64,000 bases of DNA from Desulfosudis oleivorans (GTDB lineage: Bacteria > Desulfobacterota > Desulfobacteria > Desulfobacterales > SURF-7). The stretch lies in contig DYJD01000001.1 in NCBI GenBank assembly GCA_020723325.1, positions 358,407 through 422,406 of the forward strand. Direction: 5' to 3'. Shown one piece after another: positions 8,451 to 17,126 of the stretch. The position numbers and the translations under genes are program-made. The notes under the pieces were generated by a model, which saw only the letters and a program-made list of their open reading frames with translations, was not told the origin of the DNA and searched no databases. Positions within the stretch are counted from its first letter, which is position 1; each line of letters starts with the position of its first letter.

Positions 8451-10232
8451 TCAGAAGGGATAGCGCTTTTTCTTGATCACGGAATCGGCGATCAAGCGTT
8501 TTAAAGCGATGGTGTCGGCCGGCAAATATTCCAAGATTTGATCCACCTTCATCAGTTTCGCCTTGCGACTGTCGTCGCCGGTCAGGTAGGCCAGGATCTT
8601 CTTGGCCCAGGCCCCGAATTTGGGCAGGGTGTCGGCTATATGGGACTTAACCACGGCAATATGCAATTCCGCCTTTTTTGCCCCGTTTTTAGCGGCAAAT
8701 TTCGCTGCCCGCAGCAGCCCGCTTTCCATGATGTAGATTTGCATGATCATGTCCGCCATCAAGGCAACCACTTCCTGTTCCGCAGTCAAGCGCTGACCCA
8801 GTTTTTCACCTGCCGCGCCGGCGACTTGCAGTAAAAGTTTTTTACAGGCCCGCACGGATAATTCCTCGGCAGCCAAGTCGGCCGCCGTAACAGCGGGTGA
8901 CGCTGACCCCGGATCAATTTGCTTCAGGGCCGCGCTGATGGCATCAAAGAGCGGCAGGCGGTTCTGCATGGCCTTTTTAAACAGATTGCCGGTGATCACC
9001 ATGCGGTTGATCTCATTGGTGCCCTCAAAAATACGGTTGATGCGGGCATCGCGGTAGTAGCGTTCCGCCGGGTATTCGGCAATATAACCGTTGCCGCCGT
9101 AAATCTGCACGGTTTCATCCACCACATCACGCTGGAATTCGCTGCAAGCCACTTTGACCATGGCGCATTCGATACTGTATTCTTCAATGGCCCGACTGAT
9201 TTCATCGCCGGATTTTTTCTGAGTTTCGTCCAGCAGCGACAGGCGATCCTCAATGGCTGCCGCCAGGCGGTAGGAAATGGTTTCCGACAAATAGATCTGG
9301 ATGGCCATTTCCGCCAGTTTGTTTTGAATCATGCCGAAGGAGCAGATCTTTCTGCCGAATTGTTCGCGTTCCCCGGCATATTGGGCTGCCGTGGCCAGGG
9401 CGGCCTTGGACATCCCGGTGGTGCTGGGTCCCAGCTTGTAGCGACCGATATTCAGGACGTTGAAGGCGATTTTATGCCCCTTGCCGACTTCATACAACAC
9501 GTTTTCCACCGGCACCTTGCAGTTGTTGAGAATCACCGGAACCGTGGAGGAACCCTTGATGCCCATTTTATGCTCTTCCGCTCCGGTTGAAAAACCTTCA
9601 AAGCCTCTTTCCACGATAAAACCGGTGAAATGAGCCCCGTCCACCTTGGCGAAAACCGTGAACACATCGGCCCAGGCACCGTTGGTAATGAAGATTTTTT
9701 CCCCGTTCAAAAGATAGTGCTTGCCGTCCGGGGAAAGGACGGCCGTGGTTTGGGCGTTCAAAGCGTCCGAACCGGCGCTGGATTCGGTCAGGCAATAGGC
9801 GCCGATGAATTCACCGCTGGCGAGTTTGGGAAGATATTTCTTTTTTTGGGCTTCGGTACCATAGAGCAGAATGGGCAGGCTGCCGATTCCGGTTTGGCAG
9901 GTATGGGACACGGCAAAGGAATGGGCGCCGCCCAAGGCTTCCGAAACCAGGCAGGCGCTGATTTTGTCAAGACCTTCGCCGCCCAGTTCCTCTGGAACAT
10001 CCGGCGCGTTCAAGCCCAGCTCTCCCGCGATTTTGAACCATGTGCGGACTTGGGCTTCGTTTTTTTCTTCGATCAGTTCCGCATTTTCCGCCAGCTCCTT
10101 TTTGACAAAATCAAAGGCGGCTTTGTAAACCATTTTGTGCTCGTTGGTGAACTCCTCCGGCGTAAAAATATCCTCCGGCCGGGTGTCCCCTGTTAGAAAA
10201 GCGCCGCCGGCAACAACTGCTCTTTCCGTCAT
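8451..10232 (-). CDS. long-chain acyl-CoA dehydrogenase (FadE/VLCAD-type, ~600 aa)
   Basis: This 593-aa FAD enzyme would catalyse the first dehydrogenation of beta-oxidation. The acyl-CoA dehydrogenase core is complete: FAD/substrate motif CLTESSAGSDA, middle beta-domain, then IYGGNGYIAEYPAERYYRD and RIFEGTNEI with the usual base-region Glu. About 180 extra C-terminal residues form a helical domain, as in Bacillus FadE and mitochondrial VLCAD/ACAD9. No electron-transfer flavoprotein genes are adjacent. It is monocistronic, with a possible operator region upstream and a strong shared terminator downstream. Chain-length preference is inferred from family only. Confidence 0.93.
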   Translation of the reverse strand: MTERAVVAGGAFLTGDTRPEDIFTPEEFTNEHKMVYKAAFDFVKKELAENAELIEEKNEAQVRTWFKIAGELGLNAPDVPEELGGEGLDKISACLVSEALGGAHSFAVSHTCQTGIGSLPILLYGTEAQKKKYLPKLASGEFIGAYCLTESSAGSDALNAQTTAVLSPDGKHYLLNGEKIFITNGAWADVFTVFAKVDGAHFTGFIVERGFEGFSTGAEEHKMGIKGSSTVPVILNNCKVPVENVLYEVGKGHKIAFNVLNIGRYKLGPSTTGMSKAALATAAQYAGEREQFGRKICSFGMIQNKLAEMAIQIYLSETISYRLAAAIEDRLSLLDETQKKSGDEISRAIEEYSIECAMVKVACSEFQRDVVDETVQIYGGNGYIAEYPAERYYRDARINRIFEGTNEINRMVITGNLFKKAMQNRLPLFDAISAALKQIDPGSASPAVTAADLAAEELSVRACKKLLLQVAGAAGEKLGQRLTAEQEVVALMADMIMQIYIMESGLLRAAKFAAKNGAKKAELHIAVVKSHIADTLPKFGAWAKKILAYLTGDDSRKAKLMKVDQILEYLPADTIALKRLIADSVIKKKRYPF

Positions 10233-10280
10233 GTTTCTCCCCCTGTTTTGCGCAATCGGTTATTTGTTTCTGGCTTCTGT

Positions 10281-10350
10281 TACAATTGTACGAACCTTGC
10301 GGTTCCGCTCAAGTTGGAGCAACATATTATTTTGCATGTACATTCGTCAA
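10281..10350 (-). promoter_or_regulatory. candidate promoter and operator of the acyl-CoA dehydrogenase gene
   Basis: On the minus strand TTGACG (10345-10350) and TAATAT (10324-10329) are spaced 15 bp apart. Downstream lie a perfect palindrome TACAATTGTA (10281-10290) and an inverted repeat GAACC-N4-GGTTC (10292-10305). These sit where a fatty-acid-responsive TetR/FadR-type repressor would bind. The identity of the regulator is inference. Confidence 0.35.
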
Positions 10351-10691
10351 TGCAAAAAGAATCTTGATGGTGCTTGTACGCAAACTTTTTCAATTTTTGT
10401 GAATTTGATATTTGACAGGCGCACAAAGTCCGTTTATACCCCTTGTCGCAACCGATTCCATTTCAGCAGGACTCCATCCGGGGCCGGCAGGTGTCCTTGC
10501 AAAGAGGACAGTTTTTCCTATTTTCCAGGACAAAGCACCAAAATTTCACACTCAGCGGTCCGATGAAATGGATGCTTTCTATTTTTATGCCTGATATTAT
10601 TATGAAAATTTTTAGGCTTTTTTCTGCTGAAATTGGCCTGTTTTTTGAATCATAATTTGTATTCGTAACGTGCAAATTATGGTGGGAGACA
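10351..10691. other. intergenic stretch, no gene seen
   Basis: AT-rich spacer between the acyl-CoA dehydrogenase promoter and the 73-aa gene. Short open frames here overlap on several strands and show no ribosome-binding sites or protein-like composition. No repeat or strong hairpin was seen. Confidence 0.5.
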
Positions 10692-10913
10692 ATGCGCCGT
10701 ATGCTGGCTAACGGAAAATCTTATATAAGCCCTTTTGACAACATCCATCCGATCAAACCCATCGGACGATATGATGTTAAAAATATAGGTTATTGGGTCG
10801 TATATGAGCAGGTCGGACCCTTTGAATGGCAGTGCGCCTATATGGCCAAGAACCGTGAAGACGGCGAACGTTGGATGCGTTTGCAGGTCCAGCCGTACTA
10901 TCTTCGCCGTTAA
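10692..10913 (+). CDS. small 73-aa protein of unknown function
   Basis: ATG 10692 is preceded by GTGGGAG at 5-6 nt. The 73-aa product (MRRMLANGKSYISPFDNIHP onward) has a protein-like composition: aromatic-rich YWVVYEQVGPFEWQCAYMA, then a basic C-terminus. No membrane span or signal peptide is visible. It stands alone, followed by about 265 bp without genes. No family recognised; reality as a gene is likely but not certain. Confidence 0.5.
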   Translation: MRRMLANGKSYISPFDNIHPIKPIGRYDVKNIGYWVVYEQVGPFEWQCAYMAKNREDGERWMRLQVQPYYLRR

Positions 10914-11178
10914 AACCAATCGTAGTTTTCATGAAGACATTTCCGCTCCGTTGCTGCCCCCCGCACCAGGCTGCTTTTGACTCACCAGGAAAAAGCAGCA
11001 ACCCCCAAGCCGTCCTTCAACATCGATTTTAAATCCGAATTGTCTATTAAATTATCCTTGCATCCGGCGAGACATGCATTTATAAATAAACACTTTTCAC
11101 TAAAGTTTCGTAGGTTTGACAACCGCGGTGGTGAAAATTGAAACCATAACCATTGATTATTAAATAAAAAAGTTACGT

Positions 11179-12480
11179 ATGCGCAGAAACATTGAACATG
11201 TCGGCTGGAATCAGCTCAGTTATGAAATCCGGGAAATCGTGGCCGTGGGTCAGGCCCTGCAAAAACTGGGCGTGGAAATCACCTGGGAAAATATCGGTGA
11301 TCCTATTCAGAAAGGGGAGGTTGTTCCTGGCTGGATCAAGGAAATTATCGCCGAACTGGTGGCGGAAGATAAGACCTATGGCTATGTGGAGACCCAAGGA
11401 GTTCGGGAAACCCGCGAATTCCTGGCCCGAATGGTGAATCAGCGCAACGGTCATAAAATCACCGCTGACGAGATTCTGTTTTTCAACGGCCTGGGCGATG
11501 CTGTGGCCAAGATTTTCACCTATCTGAAAAGGGAAGCACGGGTGATCGGACCGTCACCAGCCTATTCCACCCATTCATCCGCCGAGGCGGCCCACTCCGG
11601 CTACGATCACCTGACCTATGAATTGGATCCCAACCGCAACTGGATGCCGGATCTTGATGATATTGAAAACAAGGTGAAATATAACGATGCCATTGCCGGT
11701 TTACTGCTGATCAACCCGGACAATCCCACGGGCACGGTCTATTCCCGTGAGCTGCTGGAAGCCATGGTGGACATTGCCCGGCGCTATGATCTTTTTGTGA
11801 TCTGCGATGAAATTTATGCCCATATCGTTTTCAACAATGCCAAGACCATCCATTTGAGCGAAGTGATCGGCGATGTGCCGGGCATGTCCCTGCGGGGGAT
11901 TTCCAAGGAGTTTCCATGGCCGGGGGCCCGCTGCGGCTGGCTGGAAATTTTCAACCAAGATAAACAGCCCATTTTCAAACGCTATATTAAAAGTCTGCGG
12001 GACGCAAAAATGCTGGAGGTCTGTTCCACCAGTCTGCCCCAGTACGCCATTCCCAAGGTCATGGGTGATCCGCGATATCTCATCCATCTTGAAGAACGCA
12101 AAAAGATGTTTGAGCAACGGGCCAATGAGGCCTACGATTTCTTTTCAAAAGTTCCGGGCATTTTCGTGACTCGTCCCCACGGCGCCTTTTACATGGCCGT
12201 GTTGTTCAAAGAGGGGGTGTTGAACGATCGGCAAACCCTGCCCATTGATAATCCCCAGGTAAAAGCCTTTGTGGAAGAAAAAACGGCCGGGGTAAAAGCG
12301 GATAAACGTTTTGTATATTATCTGCTGGGCGCCACCGGGATTTGCGTGGTTCCGTTGACGGGTTTCTGCTGCAAACGCGAGGGTTTCCGGATCACTTTGC
12401 TGGAATGCGACGACCAGAAACGCATTTGGACCTGGCAGACCATATCCGACAGCATTCAGAGGTATCTTGCTTCTGTTTAG
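11179..12480 (+). CDS. PLP-dependent class I/II aminotransferase
   Basis: This 433-aa fold-type I aminotransferase resembles aspartate/alanine transaminases (AspC/AlaA-like). It shows the substrate-binding NPDNPTG, the cofactor-contacting CDEIYAH, the PLP-binding K243 in GISKEFPWPGARCGW, and a C-terminal Arg in EGFRITLLE that would bind the substrate carboxylate. An unusually long insertion (TLPIDNPQVKAFVEEKTAGV) lies before the C-terminal domain. Substrate cannot be fixed from sequence; alanine or aspartate to 2-oxoglutarate is the likely range. It is monocistronic, with a poor ribosome-binding site. Confidence 0.9.
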   Translation: MRRNIEHVGWNQLSYEIREIVAVGQALQKLGVEITWENIGDPIQKGEVVPGWIKEIIAELVAEDKTYGYVETQGVRETREFLARMVNQRNGHKITADEILFFNGLGDAVAKIFTYLKREARVIGPSPAYSTHSSAEAAHSGYDHLTYELDPNRNWMPDLDDIENKVKYNDAIAGLLLINPDNPTGTVYSRELLEAMVDIARRYDLFVICDEIYAHIVFNNAKTIHLSEVIGDVPGMSLRGISKEFPWPGARCGWLEIFNQDKQPIFKRYIKSLRDAKMLEVCSTSLPQYAIPKVMGDPRYLIHLEERKKMFEQRANEAYDFFSKVPGIFVTRPHGAFYMAVLFKEGVLNDRQTLPIDNPQVKAFVEEKTAGVKADKRFVYYLLGATGICVVPLTGFCCKREGFRITLLECDDQKRIWTWQTISDSIQRYLASV

Positions 12481-12522
12481 GAATTTAGGCCTTGATCATC
12501 GTTGCGGCCCTCCTCCATTTAG

Positions 12523-12550
12523 TTGTGGGAGCGGCTTCCAGCCGCGATAA
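12523..12550 (+). repeat. REP-like palindromic element, copy 1
   Basis: TTGTGGGAGCGGCTTCCA continues into a GCCGC arm that pairs with GCGGC (12531-12545). This is the typical form of bacterial REP sequences. A second copy lies in inverse orientation at 41211-41236, with similarity extending about 15 bp further. Confidence 0.75.
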
Positions 12551-12771
12551 GCCCGAAACGAGGGCCAAGTCCGTTGTTTACGAACCGTCTTTGCATTCAC
12601 GGGCAATTCTGCTGCCATGCAGGCGCGGCTGTGTATGTGTGGCGAAATCGCGCGATAAATGAAAAACGACTGCTACCGGTATCATACCTTATCATGGAAT
12701 TGGTAGGGCGGCTCAGTTCAACCAATTTATATTTATCTTCCTTTGGGAGCCGCCTAGTGCGGACCCGCATG

Positions 12772-13419
12772 CTAATTGGTGTGGGGAGGGCGGGAGAGAG
12801 ACCCGCCCTTACCCGATTGGGCTTGTTCGGGTGCCTTCGTAATCTCGGGCTCAATCGGCTCTGCCTGAATATTAGGTGCAGGTTTATATGGCTCCATTCT
12901 TTCAGCTACTTTCAAACTGTTTACCGAGTGCAGACTCGCGGCATATTGTTCAACCCAAGCCCGCTGTTCCTCAGTATCAGGCACAGACCTACCTCGAGCT
13001 TTTGCTATTGCTTGGAAGGCAAGATCAACTTTCATTCCACATGTAACCAATACCAACGCTACCATCACGGCTGATCTGCCTATGCCTTGACGGCAATGAA
13101 CGACGATATTTGTACCGCTTTTAAGAAGTTTTGCCCATTGGAGAGCAAGCTCAGCCACATTTTTCCTGGTTGACGGTACACCTCGGTCCGGAATTGGCAC
13201 GGATTGATAATTCATTCCTTCTTTTTGGCATAATTCCTCTTCCATCTCCAACTGTAACTCATATGACTCTTCAGGTGTCAGCATAGAAATCAACAAATTC
13301 GTTCCAGCATTATGAAGAAAAAGCATATCATCTTTCAACCACTCCCCTCCACGAGGCCGTGTGGCAATTCCTATACGTCCAGGTTCATCACATGGTATCC
13401 AAAATACATCGACACTCAT
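12772..13419 (-). CDS. dual-specificity/tyrosine protein phosphatase
   Basis: This 215-aa cysteine phosphatase has the signature HCRQGIGRS (catalytic C109, phosphate-binding R115) and an upstream general-acid Asp in PIPDRGVP (D78), the normal CX5R arrangement. The N-terminus (VFWIPCDEPGRIGIATRPRGG) resembles small phosphatases that act on soluble phosphoproteins or phosphorylated metabolites. The last ~35 residues are Pro/Glu/Ser-rich and probably disordered. ATG 13419 overlaps the stop of the ParB-like gene by 4 nt (ATGA), so the two are co-translated. Substrate unknown. Confidence 0.88.
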   Translation of the reverse strand: MSVDVFWIPCDEPGRIGIATRPRGGEWLKDDMLFLHNAGTNLLISMLTPEESYELQLEMEEELCQKEGMNYQSVPIPDRGVPSTRKNVAELALQWAKLLKSGTNIVVHCRQGIGRSAVMVALVLVTCGMKVDLAFQAIAKARGRSVPDTEEQRAWVEQYAASLHSVNSLKVAERMEPYKPAPNIQAEPIEPEITKAPEQAQSGKGGSLSRPPHTN

Positions 13420-13670
13420 GATTCATTTTCCTCGTTTTCCGTTTGAACATCCCGGGGTAATGCATCGACATCTACTCCGCGTTCGCGAAGGATATAAATA
13501 CGATGATGACCATCCATGATAGTACCGTTTGGTTGAACCTTTAGTGAACCTGGTTCGCCTGGTTTCAGAGAGTCAATAAGACCAGAAGTACCTATCTTCC
13601 GGTATGCTTCCAGCTTTGCAATGCTCAAGGAGCTTTCAGGATGCAATAATTTCAAGGGTAACTGTTTCAA
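13416..13670 (-). CDS. small ParB/Srx-fold protein with TTG start
   Basis: The 84-aa protein has DGHHRIYILRERGVDVDAL near residues 53-71. This matches the GHHRxxxxxxxG nucleotide-binding motif of the ParB/sulfiredoxin superfamily, here as a minimal stand-alone domain. The start is TTG at 13668-13670, set by a strong GGAGGAG seven bases upstream; no ATG is available. The stop overlaps the phosphatase start. A kinase-like or nucleotide-hydrolysing partner for the phosphatase is possible, because some ParB-fold proteins are CTPases or kinases, but this is inference. Confidence 0.75.
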   Translation of the reverse strand: MKQLPLKLLHPESSLSIAKLEAYRKIGTSGLIDSLKPGEPGSLKVQPNGTIMDGHHRIYILRERGVDVDALPRDVQTENEENES

Positions 13671-14015
13671 CTATTGCTCCTCCAATGATTCGCATTTGCA
13701 TATAGGGCGGCATAGCTTGGTTTCGCCTTCACGGCCGGGCTCCGGTGGCTTGCTCCGGACATTTTTGAGTTTAAACGCCTCTGCTGGAAGCGCATCCCCA
13801 GCAAGACCGTCGTAAGAGTTCTCGTCGAGAATTTTCTTACATATGTAACAGTTTTAATAGATTAATTCTATCATGTTTTCCTCGACAATCATAGAAAAAA
13901 ACATGACAAAATCTCAAGAGCGGTGTTGTTCATGGTAATTACCAACAAATACTATTGCTCACCAAGATAAAGCGATTCGTGAGTGTTTGGGTTTTATCTC
14001 TGCCATCCAACCTCT
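13671..14015. other. upstream region of the ParB-like/phosphatase pair, no gene seen
   Basis: About 345 bp with no convincing open frame. It should contain the promoter of the minus-strand pair, but no clear -35/-10 pair stands out. Confidence 0.4.
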
Positions 14016-14105
14016 CGGGGTCGGGGTCGCTATCGGAATCGGTATCGTCTTTTAATCTTTTTTAATTTTTTTCGATCCCGATACCGATAGCGACCCCGAC
14101 CCCGA
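14016..14105. repeat. palindromic hexamer repeat, family A, copy 1
   Basis: The left arm (14016-14047) is built of GGGGTC and TATCGG-type hexamers and the right arm (14073-14105) is its reverse complement. A T-rich 25-nt loop separates them. The flank GCCATCCAACCTCT at 14002-14015 recurs before other copies. It lies downstream of the 274-aa gene and could also end transcription. Confidence 0.9.
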
Positions 14106-14141
14106 AAAAACTACAGGCGATTACCCTTACCCGATTCGGCA

Positions 14142-14966
14142 TCAATCTCCGCCCGCTGAACCTGCTTGCTTGCCGGCAGTTGTGCCGCCGGGATGCAGCA
14201 GGCCCTTGGTTGCAGGCATCGGCGTTGCCGACGCCGCCTGCCTCTCCCACTCCGCCCTGAGTCCGGCCATGCGACCGATTAGGATGTCCATGGCGCTGGC
14301 GGCGTTGCCCTCGAGAACTTTCCGCAACCGGTCGAGCCGTTGAAGCATATTGAGATCCCAGCCCAGAAATTCTCTATAATGCACAGGCTGTCTCATGCTG
14401 ACCATATTGACGCTCAGCAAATAGCAGGGGGTGACTGGTGTCTGTTCGAATGGCCCTTCCTGGGCATGGTCGAGGAAGCCCTCAGTAATGAGATAAGCAA
14501 TGATCGCTTTGGCCTGCTTCTCAGTAACCTGTACCTGCTGATAGAAAGGGTTGGACCTATCGTGGTCCGGCAATTGCGGAACACTCAGGAGGAGATGATA
14601 GTAACGCTTCCCTTGCTCGTCGCTGTAGTCCAGCGAAACCGTGAAGGTTTTGACACTGGCTTGCAGTTTGTGTAAGCGTGATATGAATGTTTTTACTTTT
14701 TTTTCATTTTCTTCTTTTGTTTTTTCGTATCCAAAACCGATCTCCTTTTCGACTCTTTCAATTAATTCCCGACCCTGAAGGCAAGCAATTTCAGGTTTCT
14801 TAATTATTTCGGAGAACAGACGGTCAATCAACATCGAACAACCTACACTATCGGGGTCATAATCCGAAATATATTTAAGCTCACAAATTTTATTTCTTAA
14901 CTCGTCAAAAGTTTCTTCGCTCATCTCTGGAGGACGATCTCCTTTTTTTCCAATCAGAAACCTCAT
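14142..14966 (-). CDS. 274-aa protein of unknown function
   Basis: The protein begins MRFLIGKKGDRPPEMS and appears soluble. A long charged helix (YEKTKEENEKKVKTFISRLHKL, about 79-100) precedes a domain with QVTEKQAKAIIAYLITEGFL, which resembles a winged-helix-like segment. A C-terminal Ala/Gly-rich tail (about 250-274) looks disordered. GGAG lies 10 nt before ATG 14966. It precedes a small membrane protein gene on the same strand by about 50 bp in the reverse sense (that gene is upstream). No family recognised. Its position among phosphatase and repeat elements suggests an accessory region. Confidence 0.6.
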   Translation of the reverse strand: MRFLIGKKGDRPPEMSEETFDELRNKICELKYISDYDPDSVGCSMLIDRLFSEIIKKPEIACLQGRELIERVEKEIGFGYEKTKEENEKKVKTFISRLHKLQASVKTFTVSLDYSDEQGKRYYHLLLSVPQLPDHDRSNPFYQQVQVTEKQAKAIIAYLITEGFLDHAQEGPFEQTPVTPCYLLSVNMVSMRQPVHYREFLGWDLNMLQRLDRLRKVLEGNAASAMDILIGRMAGLRAEWERQAASATPMPATKGLLHPGGTTAGKQAGSAGGD

Positions 14967-15018
14967 GAATTCGATGCTCCTACTTTTTGAATGCGGTCCT
15001 CATCTATTCGTCCTCGGG

Positions 15019-15324
15019 CTAGTTCCATGATGTTTTTGTGACGATGGTTAACAAGATGAAGATCCCGTAAAGGAGTCCAGGGATCGCCAACCCCAGCAGG
15101 AGGATCATCCCCAACACGGGGTGCCCAAGCCTGTCCAAGCAAAGGCTTCCCCCAAGGAGCCCGGCTAACGTTGCCAAAATACCGATCCAGAGCCTGATGT
15201 TGAAGGAGGATACCGATCCGTCCACCAGGCCAAGAAAAAAGAACACCACGAAGACGGCGCCAATCACGGCATCAAGGCCCCATACTATCCAGAATAGCCA
15301 TACCTTCACGGTCACATCCTCCAC
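15019..15324 (-). CDS. small membrane protein, three spans
   Basis: This ~101-aa protein has three or four hydrophobic segments (about 8-32, 43-60, 70-93), the last two with Gly-rich helix contacts. The first start is a GTG at 15324 without a good ribosome-binding site. A second GTG at 15309 follows GGAGG by 8 nt and is at least as likely, giving 96 aa. No charged motif or conserved catalytic residue is seen. It is probably co-transcribed with the 274-aa gene downstream. No family recognised. Confidence 0.55.
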   Translation of the reverse strand: MEDVTVKVWLFWIVWGLDAVIGAVFVVFFFLGLVDGSVSSFNIRLWIGILATLAGLLGGSLCLDRLGHPVLGMILLLGLAIPGLLYGIFILLTIVTKTSWN

Positions 15325-15561
15325 GATTCAGTTTCAGCCGGTGACAAATACGGGCCATTGGTGCACGTTAAGGGTGTAACTCCATCAATAACTATTTTGA
15401 TTTATTAGCATAAATATTAGCCAAAGGCAAGGCTGGAACCACGAAGGACCAGGGGAATTGCATATAAAAAATCATTCAAAAAAATTGTATTTGTTTTGCA
15501 ATCAATCCGTAAATGGTTACGAAATGGGGTTTGTTTTGATATTGCGAAAAATCGATATGGA

Positions 15562-16581
15562 TTATTCAATATCAATCTGCGATTGTCGAAATTTACGCGG
15601 AGGCAGATTGGTCCATTTCTTGAAGGTCCGGTTGAAAACACTGGGTTCGGAAAAACCGAGCAGGTAGGAAATCTCGGCAATGGAAATATCTTTGTTTTTC
15701 AAATAATAGATTGCCGTTTCCTTTCGGATTTGGTCAAGAATCTCACTATAGGTGGTACCTTCTTCCTGTAGTTTGATCTGCAGGCTGCGGGTGCTGATGG
15801 CGAGTTTATCTGCAATCATATTGATCGGCGGGATTTTGTCTCCCAGCATTTTGGCTATCAAACTACCGACCCTCTGCGTGTACGATGCCTTATCATTTTG
15901 CTTGGACAAAACCTCTTCCGCATATTTTTCAAATATGGAAAGCAGTTTTTTGTTCGGTTCGCGGATCGGCGTTTTCAATATTTCCTTATCACAAACAATG
16001 GCATTCATGTGGCTTGCGAATGTCAGCTTGCAATTGAAAATACGTTCATATTCCGAAATGTCGGCCGGGGTTCCATGTTTGAATCTCACTTCGATCAAAT
16101 CAGTTCGCTTGCCGGTTAATTGTTTTGTATACGTATGGCAGCATGATATAAAATAATTGGATAATTGTCTGTCGCTGGACAACGCTTCGCTATAAAAAAC
16201 ATATTCTAATACCAGGAAGTCACCCTCCAGCGCTGCGGTGATATTCATCCCTTCATCTAAAATTCTATGATATTTTAAAAATTTTTCAAACACCTCGCCC
16301 AATGTCTCGCAATTGACTAAAATATGGCCTAGTATATTCGAGAATCCAATCATTGCTTCACCCTGATGCAGTCCAAAATATTCATCACCGGTTATTTGTA
16401 CCGCCCGATGGATCAGCATATGAACCGTTTCCCATGTCAGACGGTTTTCCGGTGATTTCAGGATGGAAGGATCTACGCCTGAGTGTAGGAGAAAGGCTGC
16501 CGCATCGATCCCTTTGCTTTCCAGAATTGAAAAAAGCGGAGATATTTGAGTGATGCTGGTGGTTGGTTTCTGCTCCGGAAT
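15562..16581 (-). CDS. AraC-family regulator (Arabinose_bd N-domain), apparent ATT start
   Basis: The C-terminal two-helix HTH domain (INMIADKLAISTRSLQIKLQ, then ISIAEISYLLGFSEPSVFNR) is typical of AraC/OruR regulators that carry an Arabinose_bd sensor domain. An ordinary ATG exists only at 16419, which would remove about 54 residues of the sensor domain. The frame continues upstream with family-typical sequence (ISPLFSILESKGIDAAAF, then LTWETVHML) to an in-frame TAG at 16585-16587. The only start-like codon is ATT at 16579-16581, placed 6 nt after a perfect GGAGG. This gives 339 aa, the usual family length. The gene diverges from the methyltransferase/iron-sulfur genes and probably controls them. 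Confidence 0.85.
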   Translation of the reverse strand: MPEQKPTTSITQISPLFSILESKGIDAAAFLLHSGVDPSILKSPENRLTWETVHMLIHRAVQITGDEYFGLHQGEAMIGFSNILGHILVNCETLGEVFEKFLKYHRILDEGMNITAALEGDFLVLEYVFYSEALSSDRQLSNYFISCCHTYTKQLTGKRTDLIEVRFKHGTPADISEYERIFNCKLTFASHMNAIVCDKEILKTPIREPNKKLLSIFEKYAEEVLSKQNDKASYTQRVGSLIAKMLGDKIPPINMIADKLAISTRSLQIKLQEEGTTYSEILDQIRKETAIYYLKNKDISIAEISYLLGFSEPSVFNRTFKKWTNLPPRKFRQSQIDIE

Positions 16582-16769
16582 AAACTACCTCCTTTATTTC
16601 CCATGGTAGCAGCAGGCTTCATATCGCATGTGTAACCATAATATATTAAATAATTTATTGATTATTTCATGAAAAGTCAATTTTTTTGCACGAAATGCCA
16701 TTGTCCATCAAAGGCGACTCATATTAATAGAATGGCAAAGCATATCGATGAAAGAAGGGAGCAAAACAA

Positions 16770-17090
16770 ATGGGAGTCTACGGAAAATATATTTTACCCA
16801 AGATGGTAGATTTTATGTGCAATATCCGTCCGCTCGCTGCGCAGCGTCAAAAAGTGGTGCCGCTGGCAAAAGGGTGTGTTCTGGAAGTGGGAATCGGTTC
16901 AGGGTTGAATCTACCCTTTTATGATCCATCGAAAGTGGAGCTCGTATGGGGATTGGACCCTTGTGAGCGAATGTGTAAAATGGCGGTCAAACGATCGGTC
17001 CATGTTCCGTTCGGGATCGATTTTTTAGATTTGCCGGATGATATCATTCCATTAAGCTATAATTATTGGGGGACGGCCGTCCCCAAATGA
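16770..17090 (+). pseudogene. truncated class I SAM methyltransferase
   Basis: The first ~96 residues match a UbiE-like small methyltransferase: membrane-associated N-terminus MGVYGKYILPKMVDFMC, then motif I VLEVGIGSGLNLPFYD and the acidic loop GLDPCERM. Such proteins run to about 200 aa. Here the frame leaves homologous sequence after DLPDDIIPL, where motifs for post-SAM binding and catalysis should begin, and stops at 17090 inside a palindromic element. AAGGGAG precedes the start. The 3' half is missing, so it is probably non-functional. Confidence 0.75.
17069..17084. repeat. perfect 16-bp palindrome at the methyltransferase break
   Basis: GGGGACGGCCGTCCCC is a perfect palindrome flanked by TT and AA. 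It sits exactly where the methyltransferase reading frame is cut, so it may be a footprint of a small mobile repeat. Confidence 0.7.
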
Positions 17091-17126
17091 TGCCGTTACA
17101 ACCATAACAGCCAAACAGGTGACCCC

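Noticed and set aside
10351..10691. Overlapping small plus-strand frames upstream of the 73-aa gene
   Set aside because: Several frames overlap, none has a ribosome-binding site or coherent composition.
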